The notes beneath the pieces are model-generated. The model was given only the letters and a program-made list of their open reading frames with translations, did not search any database and had not been told where the DNA came from. A stretch of DNA of 5,060 nt from Amnimonas aquatica (lineage in GTDB: Bacteria > Pseudomonadota > Gammaproteobacteria > Pseudomonadales > Moraxellaceae): positions 1 through 5,060 of the forward strand of contig NZ_PTQZ01000137.1 of assembly GCF_002943415.1 (NCBI RefSeq), read 5' to 3'. Made by a program: the position numbers and the translations under genes. Below, piece after piece: positions 1 through 5,060 of this stretch. The first letter of the stretch is position 1; each line of letters starts with the position of its first letter.

Positions 1-444
1 GATCACCGGCAGCACCAGCTCCGGGGTCGTGCGCAGCTCGGCATGGATGACCTGGCGCGCCAGTGCCAGCGCCAGCAACGCCAGTTCCTGCTCGACCTGC
101 GCATCCATGGCCGCCAGCGGCTGGTCCAGGTGCGCCATGAGCTGGCGCCAGCGCTGCGCCTGCAGGCCCAGCTCGCCGCGCGCGGCCTGGCGGCCCTCGC
201 CCAGACCCTGCTCCCAGCCTTCACGGCGGGCGCCTTCGCGCAGCGTCGCCAGCTCCTGCTCGAAGCGGTCGGCGCTGTCCGCCACTGCCGCCGGCTCGGC
301 TGCCGGCGCCGCCTCTGCCAGCTGCTCGTCGGCCATGACCGGCATCTGCCAGCGCGACCAGGCCGTGCCGGCCGCCTGCGCGGTCACCCGACGCGGCGCG
401 GCGCGATCATCCGCGGCATCATTCGACCCGGCATCATTCGACAT
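1..444 (-). CDS. fliH: FliH, flagellar export ATPase regulator (N-terminal 148 residues, cut by window edge)
   Basis: FliH binds the flagellar export ATPase FliI, keeps it inactive in the cytoplasm and docks it at the export gate and the C-ring protein FliN. Reading 148 codons from the ATG at 442-444 gives an uninterrupted protein that begins MSNDAGSNDA and runs off the window. Near the N-terminus is an AWSRWQMP motif (W29 and W32), matching the paired tryptophans that in the family contact FliN/FlhA. Residues 71-90 contain glycine-spaced repeats (REGWEQGLGEGRQ, with G76, G80 and G84 in GxxxG steps), a FliH hallmark. A long helical segment follows (about 93-137), ending ALARQVIHAEL. AGGGA lies 5 bases before the ATG. 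The start overlaps the fliG stop by 11 bases, implying translational coupling. The C-terminal FliI-binding region is outside the window. The motifs and the position after fliG make the assignment firm, although overall sequence conservation in FliH is low. Confidence 0.93.
   Translation of the reverse strand, partial: MSNDAGSNDAADDRAAPRRVTAQAAGTAWSRWQMPVMADEQLAEAAPAAEPAAVADSADRFEQELATLREGARREGWEQGLGEGRQAARGELGLQAQRWRQLMAHLDQPLAAMDAQVEQELALLALALARQVIHAELRTTPELVLPVI
412..441 (-). repeat. 15-base tandem duplication at the start of fliH
   Basis: Codons 2-6 and 7-11 of fliH encode SNDAG and SNDAA. At DNA level the 13-base core TCGAATGATGCCG occurs twice with a period of 15 bases. The first copy also carries the last bases and the stop codon of fliG, so the duplication extends FliH without disturbing FliG. 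It lies in the variable N-terminal tail before the conserved tryptophans and probably has little functional effect. Confidence 0.75.
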
Positions 445-1453
445 AGTCTTCCCTGCCCGTGGCCAGCGTGATCTGTCCTTCCTCGGAGAGACGGCGGGCG
501 ACGGTGACGATTTCCTTCTGCGCCACCTCGACTTCGCTCATCTTCACCGGGCCGCGCGCCTCCATGTCTTCCTGCAGGATCTCGCCGGCACGCTTGGACA
601 TGTTGCGGAACACCTTCTCGCGCATGGGCTCGACGGCCCCTTTGAGGGCCAGCGCGAGGACATCGTTGGAGACTTCGCGCAGCAGCACCTGCATGCTCTT
701 GTCATCGAGCCCGATGAGGTTGTCGAACACGAACATGAGATCCTGGATCTTCTCGGTCAGCGAGCGGTCGACCTTCGACAGCGCCTCGATGATGCGGCCC
801 TCGGTGCCGCTGCCGACGCCGTTGATGATGCCGGCCACGGTGCGCGCGCCATCCACCGGGCGGGCCTTGAAAGCGCCGGCCAGCGACAGCTTGCTGCGCA
901 GGATGGTCTGCAGCTCCATCAGCGCCGCCTGCGGGATCTTCTCCATGGTCGCGATGCGCAACACCACGTCCTCCTGCAGCCCGGCCTCGAGCCGGTCGAG
1001 GATGGTCGCCGCCTGCGCCGGCTCCATGTGCGCCAGGGTGATGGCGATGATCTGCGGGTGCTCGTCGCGGAGCATGTGGACCACGGTGTCGAAATCGAGC
1101 CAGCGCAGGGTGTCGATCTCCACCGGCTGGCTGTCGCCGAGCACGCGGTCGGCGAGCGTGCGGCCCTGCTCCTCGCCCAGCGTGGAGACCAGCACCTGCC
1201 TGACGTAGTCTGGCACCCCGACGCCGAGCGGCGTGTGCGCGCTGAGCGCGGCACCGAAGCCGTCGATGACCGCCAGCGCCTGGTCATTGTTCACTTCGCG
1301 GATGCCGGCCATGGCCACGCCGATCTTCTCGACCGCCTCGGAGCCGACATAGCGCAGCACTTCGGCCGCGCGCTCCTCGCCGAGCATGAGCAGCAGCATG
1401 GCCGCGTCGGCGCTGCCGGGCTGCGGCTGCGATATCGCCAGTTCATTCGCCAT
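434..1453 (-). CDS. fliG: FliG, flagellar rotor switch protein
   Basis: FliG forms the top of the cytoplasmic C-ring, attaches to the FliF C-terminus and receives torque from the stator. The 339-residue length is normal for the family. The N-terminal domain (about 15-105) binds FliF and begins with AAMLLLMLGEERAAEVLRY. The middle domain (about 110-200) carries the EHPQ motif at 131-134, part of the FliM contact surface. The C-terminal domain carries MFVF at 240-243 and the torque helix. By alignment to E. coli FliG as I recall it, the charged torque residues are kept: K271, R288, E295, D296 and K304 correspond to K264, R281, D288, D289 and R297. The ATG at 1451-1453 overlaps the fliF stop by 11 bases. 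Only a weak GGGTG lies 7 bases upstream, so translation probably depends on coupling to fliF. No truncation or frameshift is visible. Confidence 0.99.
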   Translation of the reverse strand: MANELAISQPQPGSADAAMLLLMLGEERAAEVLRYVGSEAVEKIGVAMAGIREVNNDQALAVIDGFGAALSAHTPLGVGVPDYVRQVLVSTLGEEQGRTLADRVLGDSQPVEIDTLRWLDFDTVVHMLRDEHPQIIAITLAHMEPAQAATILDRLEAGLQEDVVLRIATMEKIPQAALMELQTILRSKLSLAGAFKARPVDGARTVAGIINGVGSGTEGRIIEALSKVDRSLTEKIQDLMFVFDNLIGLDDKSMQVLLREVSNDVLALALKGAVEPMREKVFRNMSKRAGEILQEDMEARGPVKMSEVEVAQKEIVTVARRLSEEGQITLATGREDYVE

Positions 1454-3134
1454 TTGGAGTCACCCAGCTCTTGACGACCTGCGCCACCAGGCGCGGGTCT
1501 TCGGTGGCCACGTTGCGCACGGCTTCCATGCGCTGTTCGAGATCCTTGCCCGAGGTCAGCAGCGTCAGCGGACGCGGCGGCGCAGCTTCCGCAGCCGGCA
1601 GGCCGGACACGTCGTAACCCAGCTGTGCCAGTGCGCCCGCCTCGCCGGCCGGCAGCGCCGGCAGGCCACCCGGTGCCGGCAGGCCCTGACCGGCGGCGAC
1701 CGGCAACACCGGCCGCAGGCTCTGGCGCAACAGGCGCAGCACGCCGAGGCCGACCAGCAGCACCGCCAACCCGACCAGCGCCTGCTTCACCAGACCGGCG
1801 AACCACGACTGCTGCCAGAACGCCGGGCCGTCGGCTGCAGACAAGTCCGCGCCATCGACCGGACTGAAGGCAGCACTGACCACCGTCACCTTGTCGCCAC
1901 GCTCGGCCTGATAGCCGATGGCGCTCTGCACCAGACCGGTCATGCGTTCCAGCTCGGCGGCGTTGGGGCCGGCCTTGACGATGGTGCCGCCGTTATCCTT
2001 CAGCGGAGTGCTGTCCACCACCACGGCCACCGACAGGTTGCGCAGCGCGCCGGCCGGGGTATTGCTGTAGTTCAGCACGCGGTCGATCTCGTAGTTGCGC
2101 GTCACCGCCTGCGTGCTGGAGCCGCGTGGCGTTTCGTCGCCGTCACGGGCATCCGGGGCCGGGGTGGCGGCGGTCGGCGGCTGGTTGCTGAGCGCGCCGG
2201 GAATGCCGCGCGCGGCCTGCGCCGGCTGGTCGCTGCTGGTGCTGTTGAGCTGCTCGCTGCGCACCACCGAGCTCTGCGGGTTGTAGCTCTCGCGACTCTG
2301 CTGCTGCACCGAGAAATCGAGATCGGCGGACACCTGCACGCGCACCTGGCCGCTGGGCACGATGGCTGACAGCAGTCGCGAGATGCGCTCCTCGTAGGCG
2401 CTCTCGACCTGCTGGCGATAGGCGAACTGGCGGCTGCTCAGCTCCAGCGCGTCATCGCGCTCCTTCTTCGACAGCAGGTTGCCGCGCTGGTCGACGACGG
2501 TGACCAGATCCGGCGTCAGCTCGGGAATGCTCGATGCCACCAGGTTCATGATCGCCAGCACGTTCTTCTGTTCCAGCGTCATGCCGGGCTTGATGTCGAC
2601 CATGACCGAGGCGCTGACCTGGCGACGGTCGCGCACGAACACGCTCTGCTTCGGCATGGCCAGGTGCACGCGCGCCGCGCGCACCTGCTGGATGCTCTCC
2701 ACCGTGCGCGCCAGCTCCACCTCCAGGGCATGCTGGTACTTGCGGGTCTCGATGAACTCGCTGACGCCGAAGCCCTTCTCGGCGCGGATCATCTCCAGGC
2801 CGGTGCCGTCGCTGACCTGGGTCAGACCGCTGCCGGCGAGCTTGAGACGCGCGTTGTGGAGCTGGTCGGCCGGCACCAGCAGTGCGCCGGTGTTTTCCTC
2901 CAGCTTGTACGGAATGTTGAGCGATGTCAGCGAGTCCATGACCGCGGAGGCGCGCTCCGCCGGCAGACTGCTGTAGAGCACCCGGTAGTCCGGGCCCTGC
3001 GACCACAGCACCACGGCGAGGCCGATGGCGACACTGGCGGCGATGCCGACCAGCATGCCGACCTGGCCGGCCCAGGCCGGCAGGCCTTCGGGCAGGAAGC
3101 GCGCCTTCATGGCAGCGAGATTGGTTTGAGCCAT
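1443..3134 (-). CDS. fliF: FliF, flagellar MS-ring protein
   Basis: FliF assembles in the inner membrane as the MS ring, the first structure of the basal body and the housing of the export gate. The 563 residues match the family. There is a cytoplasmic tail, a first membrane helix at about 22-45 (VGMLVGIAASVAIGLAVVLW), and periplasmic ring-building motifs at about 48-225 (YRVLYSSL; GFGVSEFIETRKYQHALEVEL; VRAARVHLAMP). The third ring-building region spans about 228-425 and is interrupted by a low-complexity Ser/Pro/Ala/Gln collar insertion at about 280-345. A second membrane helix lies at about 446-468. The Ala/Pro/Gly-rich linker (about 475-520) leads to a C-terminal FliG-binding segment ending DPRLVAQVVKSWV. 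GAGGG stands 7 bases before the ATG. The gene follows fliE after 30 bases and overlaps fliG by 11, consistent with matched synthesis of the interacting FliF tail and FliG. Confidence 0.99.
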   Translation of the reverse strand: MAQTNLAAMKARFLPEGLPAWAGQVGMLVGIAASVAIGLAVVLWSQGPDYRVLYSSLPAERASAVMDSLTSLNIPYKLEENTGALLVPADQLHNARLKLAGSGLTQVSDGTGLEMIRAEKGFGVSEFIETRKYQHALEVELARTVESIQQVRAARVHLAMPKQSVFVRDRRQVSASVMVDIKPGMTLEQKNVLAIMNLVASSIPELTPDLVTVVDQRGNLLSKKERDDALELSSRQFAYRQQVESAYEERISRLLSAIVPSGQVRVQVSADLDFSVQQQSRESYNPQSSVVRSEQLNSTSSDQPAQAARGIPGALSNQPPTAATPAPDARDGDETPRGSSTQAVTRNYEIDRVLNYSNTPAGALRNLSVAVVVDSTPLKDNGGTIVKAGPNAAELERMTGLVQSAIGYQAERGDKVTVVSAAFSPVDGADLSAADGPAFWQQSWFAGLVKQALVGLAVLLVGLGVLRLLRQSLRPVLPVAAGQGLPAPGGLPALPAGEAGALAQLGYDVSGLPAAEAAPPRPLTLLTSGKDLEQRMEAVRNVATEDPRLVAQVVKSWVTPNGE

Positions 3135-3164
3135 GGACTCACCCTCTTGTTAGTTCGCCTGCGC

Positions 3165-3530
3165 TCAGATCGACATGCGCATGACTTCCTGGTACGCATC
3201 GACCATCTTGTTGCGTACCTCCATCATGGCCTTGAAAGAAACATCGGCCTTCTGCAACGAGACCATGACCTGGGTCAGGCTGACCTCGCTGTCGCCGCGC
3301 TCCCAGGCCGTGGCCATGGCGCCGGCGCTCTGCTGGGTTTCGTTGACCGCCTGCACCGACGCCTTCAGCAGGCTGTCGAAGGAGCCAGGCGCGGCCACCG
3401 TCTCGCCGGGTGCGCGCACGGCATCCGGACGCGGCAGCGCGCCCGGTGCGGCGATCTCCGGCGCCGCCGTCTGCTGACGGATGGCGCGGATCTGGCTGAG
3501 GATCTGATCGACTCCGGATACGCTGGTCAT
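3165..3530 (-). CDS. fliE: FliE, MS ring-rod junction protein
   Basis: FliE is a small exported protein that joins the MS ring/export gate to the proximal rod. The 121 residues are somewhat longer than the roughly 104 of enteric FliE. The extra length is an Ala/Pro-rich linker at about 20-50. The conserved C-terminal half is typical: FDSLLKASVQAVNETQ, then SLTQVMVSLQKADVSFKAMM and EVRNKMVDAYQEVMRMSI at the very end, the usual FliE terminus. GGGAG lies 7 bases upstream of the ATG at 3528-3530. There is no signal peptide, as expected for a type III-exported rod component. It sits 30 bases after the regulator gene and 30 bases before fliF, so all are probably on one transcript. Confidence 0.97.
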   Translation of the reverse strand: MTSVSGVDQILSQIRAIRQQTAAPEIAAPGALPRPDAVRAPGETVAAPGSFDSLLKASVQAVNETQQSAGAMATAWERGDSEVSLTQVMVSLQKADVSFKAMMEVRNKMVDAYQEVMRMSI

Positions 3531-3560
3531 GATCGTGCTCCCTGTGACTGTCCGGCGGCC

Positions 3561-4646
<1,086 letters not shown>

Positions 4647-4652
4647 CTTGAG

Positions 4653-4658
4653 CTCCTT
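4653..4658 (-). promoter_or_regulatory. Shine-Dalgarno site AAGGAG deciding the fleQ-like start
   Basis: Read on the minus strand, AAGGAG is followed by 6 bases (CTCAAG) and then ATG at 4646-4644. This is a near-ideal ribosome binding site. No comparable site precedes the TTG at 4721-4719 in the same frame. It places the true protein start 25 codons inside the longest open frame. Confidence 0.85.
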
Positions 4659-4660
4659 GC

Positions 4661-4674
4661 CGGACAAAGGTCCG
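4661..4674 (-). promoter_or_regulatory. Short inverted repeat next to the fleQ-like ribosome binding site
   Basis: CGGAC and GTCCG flank a 4-base spacer, giving a possible 5-bp stem with a tetraloop in the mRNA leader, ending 2 bases before AAGGAG. The same CGGAC/GTCCG words occur in the 21-bp palindrome upstream, so the two could pair with each other. The stem is short and no function is shown. Confidence 0.35.
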
Positions 4675-4695
4675 TCAGAAATGTTCGAGATAAGC

Positions 4696-4709
4696 GTCGG
4701 ATATTTGAC
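4696..4709 (+). promoter_or_regulatory. Possible FleQ-box-like site beside the palindrome
   Basis: The 14 bases GTCGGATATTTGAC begin GTC and end TGAC, like the Pseudomonas FleQ box as I recall it (GTCANTAAATTGAC), agreeing at 9 of the 13 specified positions. It directly abuts the palindrome at 4710-4730. This is a weak single-site match from memory, strengthened only by its position upstream of a FleQ-like gene. Confidence 0.3.
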
Positions 4710-4730
4710 GTCCGGAAACAATTTCCGGAC
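4710..4730. promoter_or_regulatory. Perfect 21-bp palindrome, probable operator
   Basis: GTCCGGAAA and TTTCCGGAC form 9-base perfect arms around a 3-base centre (CAA on plus, TTG on minus). It lies 63 bases upstream of the fleQ-like ATG. Such symmetry usually marks a site for a dimeric DNA-binding protein. On the minus strand its first 14 bases, GTCCGGAAATTGTT, share GTC and AAATTG in register with the recalled FleQ consensus. It lacks a following T-run, so it does not look like an intrinsic terminator, although an RNA hairpin could form if it is transcribed. Confidence 0.6.
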
Positions 4731-4776
4731 TGTTCAGGTGTGTAACGATTGGTTGTCTTAGCGCGTTGCAGTGTAG

Positions 4777-5060
4777 TCAGCCTGGCTGCCTCGCCTGCCG
4801 CGACTCGGCGATACTGCGGCGGTGCTGCCGGAACAGGAACTTGTCGAGCGCGTCACGCATGAGCGGCGGCATGTCGAGCAGCTCGGCGCCGCCGCGGCCG
4901 GTCAGCTTCGCCGGCAGGCGCAGCGGCGATGCCGCCAGCGGATGCGCGTGCAGCTCGATCACGCCGGTCTCCCCCGCGCCGCCCTGGGGCGCGCCGTCGA
5001 GCCAGGCGAAGCCGCGCGCCGTCAGCCGCACGCCGGCCAGCGGCGGCGTCTGTTCGTAGC
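4777..5060 (-). CDS. PilZ-like domain protein, C-terminal 93 residues (5' end outside window)
   Basis: The frame is open from the window edge to TGA at 4777-4779, starting YEQTPPLAGVRLTARGFAW, so the in-frame GTG at 5029-5031 is probably internal. The visible pattern resembles the end of a PilZ domain: a strand pair around VRLTARGFAW, a strand GVIELHAHPL, then PLRLPAKLTG, then a helical tail MRDALDKFLFRQHRR like the helix that closes many gammaproteobacterial PilZ proteins. PilZ domains bind c-di-GMP and often control motility. The usual D/NxSxxG motif appears degraded here to RLTARG (residues 11-16 of the visible part), and the N-terminal RxxxR region is not in the window. Ligand binding is therefore uncertain. 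It is co-directional with the regulator and 130 bases upstream of it. In related genomes, genes for PilZ proteins or the small fliS/fliT-type chaperones can occupy this place; the fold assignment is by pattern only. Confidence 0.6.
   Translation of the reverse strand, partial: YEQTPPLAGVRLTARGFAWLDGAPQGGAGETGVIELHAHPLAASPLRLPAKLTGRGGAELLDMPPLMRDALDKFLFRQHRRSIAESRQARQPG

Larger units (their letters stand above)
4647..4776 (-). promoter_or_regulatory. Intergenic leader/promoter region of the fleQ-like gene
   Basis: These 130 bases separate the PilZ-like stop from the regulator's ATG and are visibly more AT-rich than the coding DNA on both sides, as expected for a control region. They hold a 21-bp palindrome, an adjoining FleQ-box-like sequence and a small hairpin just before the ribosome binding site. 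I found no convincing sigma-70 -35/-10 pair at 16-18 base spacing and no sigma-54 GG/GC element. The promoter itself is therefore not located. No terminator with a T-run is visible after the PilZ-like gene. Confidence 0.6.

Noticed and set aside
29..1474. 481-codon open frame on the plus strand opposite fliG and fliH
   Set aside because: Composition is shadow-like with no motifs, and both fliG and fliH on the other strand are clear.
1386..2369. 327-codon plus-strand open frame opposite fliF
   Set aside because: Antisense to the conserved body of fliF, with His/Arg/Ala-rich low-information content; no start signal stands out.
4647..4721. 25-codon N-terminal extension of the regulator from TTG
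   Set aside because: The TTG lies in the centre of a perfect palindrome, has no good ribosome binding site, and a much better ATG with AAGGAG lies at 4646.
4710..4730. Palindrome as an intrinsic terminator of the PilZ-like gene
   Set aside because: The stem is strong but is followed by GTCAAATAT rather than a run of T, on either strand.
4766..5059. Plus-strand open frame opposite the PilZ-like gene
   Set aside because: Cys/Ser/Arg-rich with no recognisable domain, and antisense to a frame that looks like a real protein end.

Overview
The window is a segment of a flagellar basal-body cluster. Every gene lies on the minus strand, so transcription runs from the high-coordinate end toward position 1. 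In transcription order the layout is: the 3' end of a PilZ-like gene (4777-5060); a short AT-richer intergenic region (4647-4776) with strong dyad symmetry; a FleQ/FlrA-type sigma-54 activator (3561-4646); fliE (3165-3530); fliF (1443-3134); fliG (434-1453); and the 5' part of fliH (1-444), which runs off the window.

The order fleQ-like regulator, fliE, fliF, fliG, fliH is the arrangement seen in polar-flagellate Gammaproteobacteria (Pseudomonas, Vibrio, Shewanella, Xanthomonas relatives). The DNA is very GC-rich, with strong G/C preference at third codon positions, so long open frames also appear on the opposite strand. I infer a high-GC gammaproteobacterium, perhaps near Xanthomonadales/Nevskiales or Chromatiales. 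The species cannot be named from this sequence.

The structural genes form one tightly packed unit. fleQ-like to fliE and fliE to fliF are each separated by 30 bases. fliF/fliG and fliG/fliH each overlap by 11 bases. Together they encode the rod-MS-ring adaptor (FliE), the MS ring (FliF), the rotor/switch protein that receives torque (FliG) and the export-ATPase regulator (FliH).

The most unusual part is the regulator and its leader. The activator has a complete AAA+ domain and a FleQ-like Fis helix-turn-helix, but no N-terminal receiver-like domain, and the positions that bind c-di-GMP in Pseudomonas FleQ do not look conserved. A perfect 21-bp palindrome sits upstream of it, centred on a TTG triplet that a naive gene call would take as the start codon. 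The better start is an ATG at 4646 behind an AAGGAG ribosome binding site. The palindrome and the 14 bases beside it resemble FleQ boxes, which suggests autoregulation. The rest of the window is ordinary flagellar genes with no sign of mobile elements, CRISPR or RNA genes.
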